This document shows, piece after piece, positions 52,380-61,759 of a DNA stretch of 64,000 bases (position 1 is the first letter of the stretch; each line of letters begins with the position of its first letter). Under the pieces are notes generated by a model. That model saw only the letters and a list, made by a program, of their open reading frames with translations. It did not search any database and was not told the origin of the DNA. A program made the position numbers and the translations under genes. Source of the stretch: an uncultured Eubacteriales bacterium (lineage in GTDB: Bacteria > Bacillota > Clostridia > Oscillospirales > CAG-272); the NCBI GenBank assembly GCA_900548735.1, contig URMC01000001.1, positions 1 through 64,000 on the forward strand, read 5' to 3'.

Positions 52380-53117
52380 TTACAGTTCTTCGATTGCGCG
52401 GACGTTTTCGACCGACGCCAGCACGGACATCACTTCGGTATGCGTCATACGTTTGGGCAAACGCACCGAAAACACGGCGCTTTGATTGACCCCGACGGTT
52501 TTGTGCTTTTGAATTTCCACGTCAAATATGCGGATCTCCTGCGCCTTGATAGCGGTGATGATAGCGCCGAGATCGTCGATGTTCGGGAACTCTACATATA
52601 TATTCAGGTTGCGCGCGCGGGAAAGAATGGCGCGCTCCATCCGGCTGAACACGATGATCGTTAAGATAATCAATACACAGCCGAACAGCGCCCCTTCCGC
52701 AAAGCCTGCCCCGATGCAAAGCCCCATGCAGGCAGAAGCCCAAAGCCCCGCCGCGGTGGTCAGCCCTTTGACCTGCTGCTGACCGGTGACGATGATGGTG
52801 CCGGCACCGAGGAAACCGATGCCGTTGATGACCTGCGCGCCAAGACGTGACGCGTCGGTATAATGCTGCCCGTCAAAGGAAACCAGCGCGTTCCAGTACC
52901 CATCTACCATCATATTGAGATACTGGCTGATCAGCATGGCAAGCGCCGCGCCGATACAGACCAGCATATGGGTGCGGAAACCCGCCGGGCGCCGCTTGCG
53001 CCCGCGCTCCAACCCGATGCACCCGCCGCAGAACGCGGCGATGGCCAGGCGGAAGAGCGCCACCCAGAATGCGTTGTCGTATGTAACGACCCGTAACGGG
53101 TCTAAAAATGCAATCAT
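52380..53117 (-). CDS. MgtC/SapB-family membrane protein (first copy)
   Basis: 245 residues, same domain order as the following copy (GGCIGLERGRKRRPAGFRTHMLVCIGAAL; VKGLTTAAGLWASACMGLCIG; C-terminal ACT-like domain). The copies share long identical stretches in the membrane part but differ at the C-terminus, suggesting a duplication that now senses different signals. 27 bp after htrA-like gene. Confidence 0.92.
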   Translation of the reverse strand: MIAFLDPLRVVTYDNAFWVALFRLAIAAFCGGCIGLERGRKRRPAGFRTHMLVCIGAALAMLISQYLNMMVDGYWNALVSFDGQHYTDASRLGAQVINGIGFLGAGTIIVTGQQQVKGLTTAAGLWASACMGLCIGAGFAEGALFGCVLIILTIIVFSRMERAILSRARNLNIYVEFPNIDDLGAIITAIKAQEIRIFDVEIQKHKTVGVNQSAVFSVRLPKRMTHTEVMSVLASVENVRAIEEL

Positions 53118-53144
53118 TTCGCTTATGCCTTTCCTGAAGCGGTT

Positions 53145-54518
53145 TTACTCCGCCGTCAACATGATCGGAATCTCCAGTGTTTTGCCGTCCCGGTAAACCG
53201 TCAGCGTTACGCTCTCGCCCTCGCCGTACCGGTTGACCGCGCTGACCATATCCGAGGTGCCGCGCACAATCAGCCCGTTTACGCGCATGATGATGTCCCC
53301 CTCGCGCAGTTTGAGTTTGGCGTCGGGGTTGCTGATACTCATCACATAAATGCCGGATTCCGCCATATAATGATAGCCCGCCTTTTCGGTATCGGACGAC
53401 TCGATGACATTGGTGGTGCTGTCCGCAGGGGAATACCATTTCCCTTTCACACCGCCGTGCCCGGTAATGCCGACCAGCGTTTTTCCGCTGACAAAGGGGT
53501 TTTCGCCGGTGAAAGAGCCTTTTTGAATAATCTCGTCCGCCACCACGCGCACCCCGTCAATCGGAAGTGCGAAACCGATCCCTTCAAACACGGAGCCGCC
53601 GTATTGCGACACTTTCATCACCACCACGCCGACCACCTTGCCGTACATATCCAGCAAAGGACCGCCGGAGTTGCCGGGGTTGACGCTGACGTCGGTCTGA
53701 ATCAGAGTCATCTTTTTCGTGACGCTGCCGTTTGCATCCGTCATCTGCACCAGCCGTTTGGGGCAGGAGACCGAACCGAAGGTTGCCGTGCCGGCATAGT
53801 CCAGTTTTGCCGGCGTGCCGACCGCCACCACGCTGTCTCCGGTCAGGAGTGCGTCAGAAGAGCCGAGCGCCAGCGGCACCGGCGCTTTTTCCGCCGGAAT
53901 CTTCAGCACCGCAATGTCGGACGCCGCGTCACTGCCGACCAGCGTCGCGTCCACCGCGGTTCCGTCCGCCAGCACCACCTGCACCGCGGCGGTCCCATCC
54001 TCTGCCATGTCTTCAATCACGTGGTGATTGGTCACAATATGCCCGTCCGCCGTGTACACAAAGCCGGAGCCGGTCACCGTGCCGTTGGCAAGTTTGACCT
54101 GAATCGTGACCGTGGATTTCCGCCCCACGTCCGCCGCTTCGTTCGGGGTGAGGAGACCGCTTGCAGGGTCGTATTCTTTCACATAAACCGTGCGGTCGGT
54201 ATCGGTATGAATGTCGCGGATGATCTTAAAACCCGCTTTGCCGAGCACAAATGTCAGAAGCAGCAACAGCACGCACACCCCGCCGAAGATACCGAACAGC
54301 AGGGCAAATGTTTTTTTACTGCCGCGCGGCTCGCTCGCCGCCTCTGTTTTGCCGTAATCAAACGCCAGCGCCGGCGCGGGGGTTTCCGGGGTCACAGGAG
54401 CTTCCGCGGTCACCGGGGTTTCCGGGGTCTGTCCGTCCGCTTCTGTCACAGCCGGCTCAAAAGATTGTTGCCCTTCGGGCTGCATCCCCGCTTCACGGGG
54501 GTCTTTTTCTTCGTTCAT
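53145..54518 (-). CDS. HtrA/DegP-like membrane-anchored serine protease with PDZ
   Basis: 457 residues from ATG 54518. Proline/glutamate-rich cytoplasmic N-terminus, one membrane helix (TFALLFGIFGGVCVLLLLLTFVL), trypsin-like domain with His in IVTNHHVIED, Asp in AASDIAVLKI and Ser in NPGNSGGPL, and a C-terminal PDZ (AESGIYVMSISNPDAKLKLREGD). Quality-control protease of the outer membrane face in Gram-positives. Its ATG overlaps the kinase stop (ATGA), tying it to the two-component system. Confidence 0.95.
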   Translation of the reverse strand: MNEEKDPREAGMQPEGQQSFEPAVTEADGQTPETPVTAEAPVTPETPAPALAFDYGKTEAASEPRGSKKTFALLFGIFGGVCVLLLLLTFVLGKAGFKIIRDIHTDTDRTVYVKEYDPASGLLTPNEAADVGRKSTVTIQVKLANGTVTGSGFVYTADGHIVTNHHVIEDMAEDGTAAVQVVLADGTAVDATLVGSDAASDIAVLKIPAEKAPVPLALGSSDALLTGDSVVAVGTPAKLDYAGTATFGSVSCPKRLVQMTDANGSVTKKMTLIQTDVSVNPGNSGGPLLDMYGKVVGVVVMKVSQYGGSVFEGIGFALPIDGVRVVADEIIQKGSFTGENPFVSGKTLVGITGHGGVKGKWYSPADSTTNVIESSDTEKAGYHYMAESGIYVMSISNPDAKLKLREGDIIMRVNGLIVRGTSDMVSAVNRYGEGESVTLTVYRDGKTLEIPIMLTAE

Positions 54519-56005
54519 TCTGTTCCTTTCCGCAAAACTGCACTTTCCCGGTTGCACAGCGGCAATGTAAAATCAAACTGACAGTACTTGCCCTGCTCAC
54601 TGCTGACCGTGATTTTTTCGTGGTGTGCATCCATAATGGTTTTGGCAATAAACAGCCCGAGACCTACGCCGCTTTTATCCAGCCCCCGGCTTTTGTCGCC
54701 CTTATAAAAACGTTCAAACACAAACGGCAGATCTGCCGCGGCGATCCCCTCGCCTTCATTGTATACAGACACCATCACGTGCCTGTCCTTCATCTCGTGC
54801 AGGGAAAGGCGAAGCGCCCCGCCCTCTCTTGAAAATTTTACGGCGTTATCACAGATATTATACAGGATCTGATAAATTGCGTCATGGTCGGCAAGCACCT
54901 CCATGCGCTCCTCGTCACATTCAAACGCCACATCCAGGTGCTTCTGCTCGATCTTTGCCTCAAAGGAAATGAGAATCAGGCGCGCCATTTCGCAGATGTC
55001 AAACGGCTTCATCTCAAATTTGCGGTCACCCGCCTGAATTCTGGAAATATCCAGAAGGGACGAGACAAGGCGTGCCAGCCGCTGTACCTCGGTGCGGATC
55101 AGCCCCAGATAGTAATTCTGCTTCTCCGGCGGGATGGCACCCGAGAGAATATTGTCGATAAACCCGGAGATCGTAGTCATCGGCGTGCGCAGGTCATGTG
55201 ATACGTTTGCCATAAAGGTATTCCGCATCACCTCCAGGTGAGAGAGCGACTCCGCCATATTGTTGAAAGCGACCGCCAGCTCCGCCACCTCGTCCTTGCC
55301 GCGCACCGGCACACGGACGTCAAAATTACCCGAGGCAAATTCCTTTGCCATCCGGCTCATATCCCGCAGAGGGCTGATCACCTTCTCGGTAATGATATAC
55401 ACCGCTACCAGTGCCGCCAGCATCACCCAAAGCGACCCCACAATCACCGTGCGCACCATCAGGGTCAGCAGTTCGTTCAGCGTGGCGGAGCTGGAGCAGG
55501 CAAACACCGTGCCGCACACATAGCCGTCCGCGGTGTAAACCGGCACGGTATAAAACAGCTGATCGGAATCAAAAATCCCGTCCAACCCCTTGAACTCGGA
55601 TAATTCCACCCCGTTGTTGACTTCATCCATCACGGATTTCGGGATGGAAACCGGTGTTTCCAGCGCGCCGGAGCCGGTTTTGGTTGCCTTGCGGAGCACC
55701 GTGCCGTTGTTATCCACCAGCAGGATGGTCATATCCTCCCCCGTGGATGCCATGGCAGTGAGAATCCGGTCCGTATCCGCCGCATGCTTTTCCAGCATTT
55801 TATTGAAATCGGTAGTAAGGCTTGCGCCGGTCTGCCCCCCGAGATACTCCGCCGTAGTGTGCGCCGCGTTGGAAAGCAAAGCCTCCTTTGCATTGAGCGC
55901 ATAGCTGTTGACCATGGAGGTGATAATCACCACCAGGATAAGAAAGCTGACGCAGATGATCGACATAAAGGTGACAATGTATTTTGCAAATACGCTTTTG
56001 AACAT
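54515..56005 (-). CDS. Sensor histidine kinase
   Basis: 496 residues. Two membrane helices (about 8-30 and 181-202) around an extracellular sensor of about 150 residues, HAMP domain, HisKA with NVSHDLRTPMTTISGFID (phospho-His), and HATPase_c with YQILYNICDNAVKFS, GEGIAAADLPFVFERFYKGD and GLGLFIAKTIMDAH. Follows its response regulator by 79 bp. Confidence 0.96.
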   Translation of the reverse strand: MFKSVFAKYIVTFMSIICVSFLILVVIITSMVNSYALNAKEALLSNAAHTTAEYLGGQTGASLTTDFNKMLEKHAADTDRILTAMASTGEDMTILLVDNNGTVLRKATKTGSGALETPVSIPKSVMDEVNNGVELSEFKGLDGIFDSDQLFYTVPVYTADGYVCGTVFACSSSATLNELLTLMVRTVIVGSLWVMLAALVAVYIITEKVISPLRDMSRMAKEFASGNFDVRVPVRGKDEVAELAVAFNNMAESLSHLEVMRNTFMANVSHDLRTPMTTISGFIDNILSGAIPPEKQNYYLGLIRTEVQRLARLVSSLLDISRIQAGDRKFEMKPFDICEMARLILISFEAKIEQKHLDVAFECDEERMEVLADHDAIYQILYNICDNAVKFSREGGALRLSLHEMKDRHVMVSVYNEGEGIAAADLPFVFERFYKGDKSRGLDKSGVGLGLFIAKTIMDAHHEKITVSSEQGKYCQFDFTLPLCNRESAVLRKGTE

Positions 56006-56084
56006 TCCGCCCCCGCCTTTTCAAGGTCTGTAAGAGAAGTGCCGCTGCAAAAGCGTTTTTGCGGCGGCACCGTCCTCTTATCTG

Positions 56085-56777
56085 TCAATTATAAAGTTCA
56101 AATTTATAGCCGATGCCCCAAACGGTCTTCAGCGCCCATTTGTCCGAAACGCCCTCCAGCTTCTCCCGCAGGCGCTTGATATGTACGTCTACGGTGCGGC
56201 TGTCGCCGAGAAACGCAAAATCCCACACATGCTCCAGCAGCTGCTCGCGGCTGAACACATGGTTCGGGTTGGAAGCAAGGCAATACAGCAGCTGCAGTTC
56301 CTTCGGAGGAATATCCACCTTTTTGCCCTTCAGTTTCAGTTCAAATTTCTCCTGGCTGATCTCAAAATTATCAAACTTGATCACATCGCCGTCTTCCTGC
56401 CCGACATGGGATTGATAACGGCGAAGCACTGCCTTGATGCGTGCCGACAGCTCCTTGAGGTCAAAGGGCTTCACCACATAGTCGTCCGCCCCCATCTCCA
56501 GTGCCAGCACCTTATCAAACGCCTCACCCTTTGCCGACAGCATAATCACCGGCTTGGAGGACTCCTTGCGGATCTCCGCCAGCATCTGCTGCCCGTCCAT
56601 CTTCGGCATCATGATATCCAGCAGGACAAGATCAGGGGAATTGGCTTTGAACGCGGCAAGTCCTTCCACCCCGTCCGACGCGGTAATGACTTCGCAGCTT
56701 TCTTTTTCAAAATGGGTTTTCAGGATGTCGCAGATATTCGCGTCATCGTCTACCACAAGAATTTTCGTCCCTACCAT
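56085..56777 (-). CDS. OmpR-family response regulator
   Basis: 230 residues from ATG 56777 (GGGAGGA upstream). Receiver domain with DDD (acidic pocket), phospho-Asp in VLLDIMMPKMDG, VIMLSAKGE and YVVKPFD; winged-helix effector with NHVFSREQLLEHVWDFAFLGDSRTVDVHIKRLR. First gene of the RR-HK-HtrA-MgtC-MgtC operon, presumably an envelope-stress regulator. Confidence 0.96.
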   Translation of the reverse strand: MVGTKILVVDDDANICDILKTHFEKESCEVITASDGVEGLAAFKANSPDLVLLDIMMPKMDGQQMLAEIRKESSKPVIMLSAKGEAFDKVLALEMGADDYVVKPFDLKELSARIKAVLRRYQSHVGQEDGDVIKFDNFEISQEKFELKLKGKKVDIPPKELQLLYCLASNPNHVFSREQLLEHVWDFAFLGDSRTVDVHIKRLREKLEGVSDKWALKTVWGIGYKFELYN

Positions 56778-56925
56778 TTTATCCTCCCGAAATCCGCACA
56801 CAGCGGAAATTTTAACTCCTGCCGCGGTATTTTGCAAAAAAGCGCAAATATACTCAACTTATATTGTATTGTAACATATTTTTTTCTGTTTGAAAAGGGG
56901 TTTTTCAAAAAAGATTTCATTTTTC

Positions 56926-56954
56926 TTGACGGAAAAGTCGGAATATGATAACAT
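56926..56954 (+). promoter_or_regulatory. Promoter of the FAD oxidoreductase gene
   Basis: TTGACG-17 bp-TAACAT, 35 bp before the ATG at 56989. Confidence 0.6.
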
Positions 56955-56988
56955 ATCAGGTGAAATTCAGAGGTGCGTGGAGGTCAGA

Positions 56989-58293
56989 ATGTATCGGATC
57001 ACAAAAGAAGCCCCTGTCAGCGGGCATTATGATCTCGTCGTGATCGGCGGCGGTCCCTCCGGGCTGATGTGCGCCATTACCGCCGCGCGGCTCGGTTGCC
57101 GGGTGGCGCTGGCAGAGCGGTTCGGCTTTCTCGGCGGCACTGCGGCGGGCGGATATGTGTTGCCGATCAGCGGTTTTTATCTCGGCGGGCGGCAGGTAGT
57201 AGGCGGAATCCCGTTTGAGTTTGTGAAGCGCATGGAGGCGCTGGGCGGGGCGGCGTTTGAATATCCCAAAGGCAACGTTTCGTTCTCCCCGGAGGTCTAT
57301 AAGCTGGTGGCACAGGAAATGCTGACCGAAGCAGGGGTGGAGGTTTACACCAACGCTTATCTCACCGATGCGGCAGTGTGCGACGGGCGGATTCTTGCCG
57401 CAATCCTCGAAACCAAAAGCGGCGCCGCGGCAATCGAAGCGGACGTGTTTGCGGACGCCACCGGAGACGGCGACCTTGCCCGCCTTGCCGGCGCGGAAAT
57501 GTTGCCCGCCCCCGCCGAGGGACTGCAGCCGATGTCGCTTTGCTTTTTGCTGGGCGGAGTGGATACGACCACGCCGCTGTTGCGGGATTGTATTCATCAC
57601 GACGGGAAAACCGGCGCCTCCGTCAACAAAACGATTCGGGCGCTTCTGCAAAAGGAAGCCGGAAGCGGTTTTGCCCGCTTCGGGGGTCCCTGGTTCAACG
57701 TGACGCTTTGCGGGGATGTGCTGGCGGTCAATGTAACGCGCGCCGGGGCGGACGCCTGTGACGGCAAGGCTTTACAGGATGCGGAATTTGCCATGCGCCG
57801 GGAGATGTTTGCCATTGTCGCGGTACTGCGGCGCGCGTATCGGGAGTTTGAAAACTGTTACATCATCTCCTCTGCGCCGCTGGTCGGTATCCGCGAAACA
57901 CGGCACATCCGTGGCGCTTACACCATGACGGGCGACGACCTTCTGCTGGCGCGGCGTTTCCCCGATTGCGTGGCGCTGTGCGCGCACCCGGTGGACATTC
58001 ACAACACCGCGGACGGCACGCAGATCTGCAAGCGCCTGGAACGCGCGGCGGGCGTGCCCTATCGCGCGATGTACAGCCCTGCGGTGAAAAATCTGCTTTG
58101 CCCCAGCCGGTGCGTCTCTGCCGAGCGGGTGGCGTATGCTTCCCTGCGCGTGCAGGCAACGCTGATGGCGCTGGGGCAGGCGGCAGGCGTGGCGGCGGCG
58201 CTGTGCCGCCGCACCGGGAACGGTGATGTGGCGGCGGTGGACACCCCGGCGCTCTTACGGGAACTGCACGCCCTTGGCGGTATCACGGAATAA
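56989..58293 (+). CDS. FAD-dependent oxidoreductase
   Basis: 434 residues from ATG 56989 (GGAGG 8 bp upstream). N-terminal dinucleotide fold YDLVVIGGGPSGLMCAITAARLG and AERFGFLGGTAAGGYVLP, second FAD element DVFADATGDGDLARLAGA, and the C-terminal SAERVAYASLRVQATLMALGQAAGVAAALC typical of the FAD_oxidored family. Substrate unknown. No signal peptide; monocistronic, ended by the terminator at 58301. Confidence 0.9.
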   Translation: MYRITKEAPVSGHYDLVVIGGGPSGLMCAITAARLGCRVALAERFGFLGGTAAGGYVLPISGFYLGGRQVVGGIPFEFVKRMEALGGAAFEYPKGNVSFSPEVYKLVAQEMLTEAGVEVYTNAYLTDAAVCDGRILAAILETKSGAAAIEADVFADATGDGDLARLAGAEMLPAPAEGLQPMSLCFLLGGVDTTTPLLRDCIHHDGKTGASVNKTIRALLQKEAGSGFARFGGPWFNVTLCGDVLAVNVTRAGADACDGKALQDAEFAMRREMFAIVAVLRRAYREFENCYIISSAPLVGIRETRHIRGAYTMTGDDLLLARRFPDCVALCAHPVDIHNTADGTQICKRLERAAGVPYRAMYSPAVKNLLCPSRCVSAERVAYASLRVQATLMALGQAAGVAAALCRRTGNGDVAAVDTPALLRELHALGGITE

Positions 58294-58300
58294 TCCGGCG

Positions 58301-58340
58301 CCCGGAAAGCCCGCATTTTGCGGGCTTTCCGGGCTTTTTT
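58301..58340 (+). terminator. Terminator after the FAD oxidoreductase
   Basis: CCCGGAAAGCCCGC/GCGGGCTTTCCGGG, 14-bp stem, then CTTTTTT. Confidence 0.9.
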
Positions 58341-58382
58341 GCAGGCGCTTTGGAAAATCCGACGTTTTTTTGCGCACGGCTC

Positions 58383-58411
58383 TTGCCAAAACCGGAAAAT
58401 TGCGGTATAAT
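58383..58411 (+). promoter_or_regulatory. Promoter of the ychF-trmB unit
   Basis: TTGCCA-17 bp-TATAAT, about 50 bp before ychF. Confidence 0.8.
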
Positions 58412-58461
58412 GATATGATGTATGAGTATGCCGCGCAAGCGGACAAACGAGGAGAAACAAT

Positions 58462-59556
58462 ATGAAACTTGGTATCGTAGGACTGCCGAATGTCGGCAAA
58501 AGCACGCTGTTCAACGCACTGACCAATGCCGGTGCCGAATCCGCCAACTACCCGTTCTGCACCATTGAGCCGAACGTGGGCGTGGTTGCCGTGCCCGACA
58601 GCCGGATGGATTATCTGGCGGAAATGTATCACCCCGAAAAATACACCCCCGCCGTGATCGAATTTGTGGATATTGCAGGGTTGGTTGCGGGCGCCTCCAA
58701 GGGCGAGGGACTGGGCAACAAATTCCTTTCCCATATCCGCGAGGTGGACGCCATCATTCACGTGGTGCGGTGCTTCAAGGACGACAACATCATCCACGTG
58801 GACGGCAGCGTCAACGCGATGCGGGATCTGGAAACCATCAATATGGAACTGATTTTCTCCGATATGGAGATGCTGGAGCGCCGGATCGACCGCACCAAAA
58901 AGGCGATGAAGGGCGACAAGACCCTTGCCGCGGAAATTGCGGTGCTGGAAAAGGTGCAGGCGGCGCTGGAAGCGGGCAATACCGCCCGCACGGTGGAACT
59001 GACCGAGGATGAGCGCGCGGTGTTTTCCGACACTCCTCTGCTGACCATGAAGCCCGTGATCTACGTGGCAAACGTCAGCGAAGAGGAGGCAGGCAGAGAG
59101 CCGCTGGACAACCCGATGTACGCGGCGCTGAAAGCATATGCCGAGAGCGAGGGCGCCGGGATTCTGCCGGTGTGCGCGCAGATCGAAGCCGAGATTGCGG
59201 AACTTTCCGCCGAGGAAAAGAAAGCGTTTCTGGACGACCTCGGTATTGCCGAAAGCGGGCTTGACCGCCTGATCAAAGCAAGTTATGCCCTGCTGGGGCT
59301 GATCAGTTTTCTCACGGCGGGTCCCAAAGAGGTGCGCGCATGGACGATCACGAAAGGCACCAAGGCGCCGGGCGCCGCAGGCAAGATTCACAGTGACTTT
59401 GAGCGCGGGTTTATCCGCGCGGAAGTCGTGTCGTTTGACGACCTCAAGCGCATCGGCTCGATGAACGGGGTCAAGGAAGCGGGGCTCTTGCGCAGTGAGG
59501 GCAAGGACTATGTGATGCAGGACGGGGACATTGTGGTCTTCCGTTTCAACGTCTGA
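58462..59556 (+). CDS. ychF: Redox-regulated ATPase YchF (Obg-like)
   Basis: 364 residues, GAGGAGA before ATG 58462. G1 [15 protein letters not shown]3 [20 protein letters not shown], and the altered G4 (NVSE) that shifts preference to ATP; C-terminal TGS-like domain [29 protein letters not shown]. Ribosome-associated stress ATPase. Stop overlaps trmB start (TGATG). Confidence 0.97.
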   Translation: MKLGIVGLPNVGKSTLFNALTNAGAESANYPFCTIEPNVGVVAVPDSRMDYLAEMYHPEKYTPAVIEFVDIAGLVAGASKGEGLGNKFLSHIREVDAIIHVVRCFKDDNIIHVDGSVNAMRDLETINMELIFSDMEMLERRIDRTKKAMKGDKTLAAEIAVLEKVQAALEAGNTARTVELTEDERAVFSDTPLLTMKPVIYVANVSEEEAGREPLDNPMYAALKAYAESEGAGILPVCAQIEAEIAELSAEEKKAFLDDLGIAESGLDRLIKASYALLGLISFLTAGPKEVRAWTITKGTKAPGAAGKIHSDFERGFIRAEVVSFDDLKRIGSMNGVKEAGLLRSEGKDYVMQDGDIVVFRFNV

Positions 59557-60203
59557 TGCGCGCCCGCAAGAAAAAGCACGGGGCGGAGCGGATTGCCGCC
59601 TGCTCTGCGCTTCTGATCGAGCATCCGGAAACGCTGAACGGCGACCCCGGCGCGGCTTTCCCCGAACGGCGCCCGGTGCATCTGGAAATCGGCTGTGGCA
59701 AAGGCAACTTTGCCTGCGGCATGGCGGCGGCGCACCCGGAGATCAACCTGATCGCGATGGAACGCGTGGCGGATGTGGCGTGTCTCGCACTGGAAAAAGC
59801 GCGGGACTGTGCCGATACCCGCCCCGACAATCTGCGGTTTCTCATCGGCAATGCGGAAGCAATCACCGAGTGGTTTGCCCCGCACAGTATTGCTTGCATT
59901 TATCTGAATTTCAGCGACCCGTGGCCGAAAAAGGGGCACGCCAAACGGCGCCTGACGCATCGGCTGTTTCTGGAGCGCTACCGGCAGGTGCTGGCGCCGG
60001 GCGGGGTGCTTCGCTTCAAGACCGACAATGTGGGACTGTTTGATTTTTCGCTGGAAGAGTTTGAGGCGGCGGGGCTTGCCGTCAGCGACCTTACACGTGA
60101 CCTGCACCACAGCCCGCAAAACGAGGGCAATGTGATGACGGAATACGAGAAAAACTTCTCCGAAAAAGGCTTCCCCATCCACGCGGTCACCGTACATTTC
60201 TGA
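59556..60203 (+). CDS. trmB: tRNA (guanine-N7-)-methyltransferase
   Basis: 215 residues. SAM-binding LEIGCGKGNFACGMA, catalytic NFSDPWPKKGHAKRRLTH and C-terminal TEYEKNFSEKGFPI. Makes m7G46 in tRNA. Translationally coupled to ychF. Confidence 0.96.
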   Translation: MRARKKKHGAERIAACSALLIEHPETLNGDPGAAFPERRPVHLEIGCGKGNFACGMAAAHPEINLIAMERVADVACLALEKARDCADTRPDNLRFLIGNAEAITEWFAPHSIACIYLNFSDPWPKKGHAKRRLTHRLFLERYRQVLAPGGVLRFKTDNVGLFDFSLEEFEAAGLAVSDLTRDLHHSPQNEGNVMTEYEKNFSEKGFPIHAVTVHF

Positions 60204-60242
60204 TACCGTTATGGGGGATATTCCCCCGGAAAGGAGTTTTTT

Positions 60243-60818
60243 ATGTACCATATGGACGAGCTGGTGCTCAAAAACCGTTCCTACCGCGCTTTTGACGAGA
60301 GCGCGCCGATCACAGAGCAAACGATGACGGAACTGGTGGACCTCGCGCGCAGATGCTCCTCCGGGATGAATCTGCAACCGCTCCGCTACCGGATTCTTTC
60401 CACCGCCGTGGACATCGGCAAAATGCTGAACAACTGCCGTTTTGCTTCCTCTCTTGGCATCAAGCTCCCGCCGGAGGACGGCAAGCCCACCGGGTTTATC
60501 CTGATTTTTGAGGACAAAGAGACCGAAAGCCCCGCCACGCTGGCGCTCAAAGACGCGGGCATTGCCGCGGCAACAATTCTGCTTGCCGCCACGGAACGCG
60601 GTTTCGGCGGTTGTATGTTAGGCAGTTTTGACCCCGCGCGCCTGAACGCCGATTTTGAAATTCCCGATCGCTACACGCCCCTGCTTGCCATTGCGCTGGG
60701 CAAACCTGCCGAGACTGTGGTGCTGACCGACGCGCGCGACGGGTCGCTTCGCTACTACCGGGATGAAGCGGGGATTCATTACGTGCCCAAACGCGCGCTG
60801 AAAGAAGTGCTGATCTGA
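60243..60818 (+). CDS. Nitroreductase-family protein
   Basis: 191 residues, GAAAGGAG before ATG 60243. FMN-binding NRSYRAFDESAPI and the late AAATILLAATERGFGGCMLGSFD; the family uses FMN and NAD(P)H on quinones or nitro compounds. Lies between trmB and truB with a TGATG overlap into truB. Confidence 0.92.
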   Translation: MYHMDELVLKNRSYRAFDESAPITEQTMTELVDLARRCSSGMNLQPLRYRILSTAVDIGKMLNNCRFASSLGIKLPPEDGKPTGFILIFEDKETESPATLALKDAGIAAATILLAATERGFGGCMLGSFDPARLNADFEIPDRYTPLLAIALGKPAETVVLTDARDGSLRYYRDEAGIHYVPKRALKEVLI

Positions 60819-61741
60819 TGGCGGGCACCCCAAACACGGCGGAGCCCTGTGGCATTCTGCCCATCGACAAACCGGCGGGCAAAACCTCACATGACATTGT
60901 GGGGCAGATGCGGCGGCTGTTTCACACCAAACGTGTGGGGCACACCGGCACGCTGGATCCGATGGCGACCGGTGTACTGACGGTTCTGATCGGCAGAGCC
61001 GCCAAAGCGGCGGAATACCTGGTCTCGGACCGCAAGACCTACGTGGCGGAGTTACGGTTGGGACTGACCACCGACACGGAGGATACCACCGGGCGGGTGC
61101 TGACCGAGTGCCGCGACCTCCCGGCAAGCGATGCGGTTTTTGCCGCGGCACGCTCGTTTCTCGGCACGTATGCGCAGATTCCGCCCATGGTCAGCGCCCT
61201 GAAAGTCGGGGGAAAAAAACTGGTTGATCTTGCGCGGAAAGGCATTGAAATTGAGAGAAAGCCCCGTGACGTGATGATTTTTGCGCTGGATTGCCGGGCG
61301 ACCGACCGGGCGGACACCTATGTACTGACAGTGGAATGTTCCTCCGGCACCTACATCCGCACGCTTTGCGCCGATATCGGCAAAAAACTCGGTTGCGGGG
61401 GTGTGATGGCGGCACTGCGCCGCACCGCGGCGGGCGGATATACGCTTGCCGACTGCCGCCCCCCGGCAGCGGTGGAAGCCGTGAAAGAGGCGGAACGCCC
61501 CGCACTTCTCCTGCCGGTAGAAACCCTCTTTTCTTCGCTTTTTGCAGTACGTTTGCCGGCATTTTATGAAAAACTGGCAAGGAGCGGGTGTGAAATCTAT
61601 CAAAAAAAGATCGGCACCGACCACCCGGTCGGCACGCGCGTACGCGTGTGCAATGAGGGCGGGAAATTCTTTGCCCTCGGCGAGGTGCGGGAATATCCGG
61701 ACGGCAGCGCCGTCAAGCTGATCAAAATATTTGAATTGTAA
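60818..61741 (+). CDS. truB: tRNA pseudouridine(55) synthase
   Basis: 307 residues. KPAGKTSHD start block, catalytic Asp in HTGTLDPMATGVL, KTYVAELRLG and SSGTYIRTLCADIG, with a C-terminal PUA-like segment. Makes pseudouridine 55 in tRNA. Not followed by ribF here (ribF is at 3159). Confidence 0.96.
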   Translation: MAGTPNTAEPCGILPIDKPAGKTSHDIVGQMRRLFHTKRVGHTGTLDPMATGVLTVLIGRAAKAAEYLVSDRKTYVAELRLGLTTDTEDTTGRVLTECRDLPASDAVFAAARSFLGTYAQIPPMVSALKVGGKKLVDLARKGIEIERKPRDVMIFALDCRATDRADTYVLTVECSSGTYIRTLCADIGKKLGCGGVMAALRRTAAGGYTLADCRPPAAVEAVKEAERPALLLPVETLFSSLFAVRLPAFYEKLARSGCEIYQKKIGTDHPVGTRVRVCNEGGKFFALGEVREYPDGSAVKLIKIFEL

Positions 61742-61759
61742 AATATAAAGGAGAACGCG

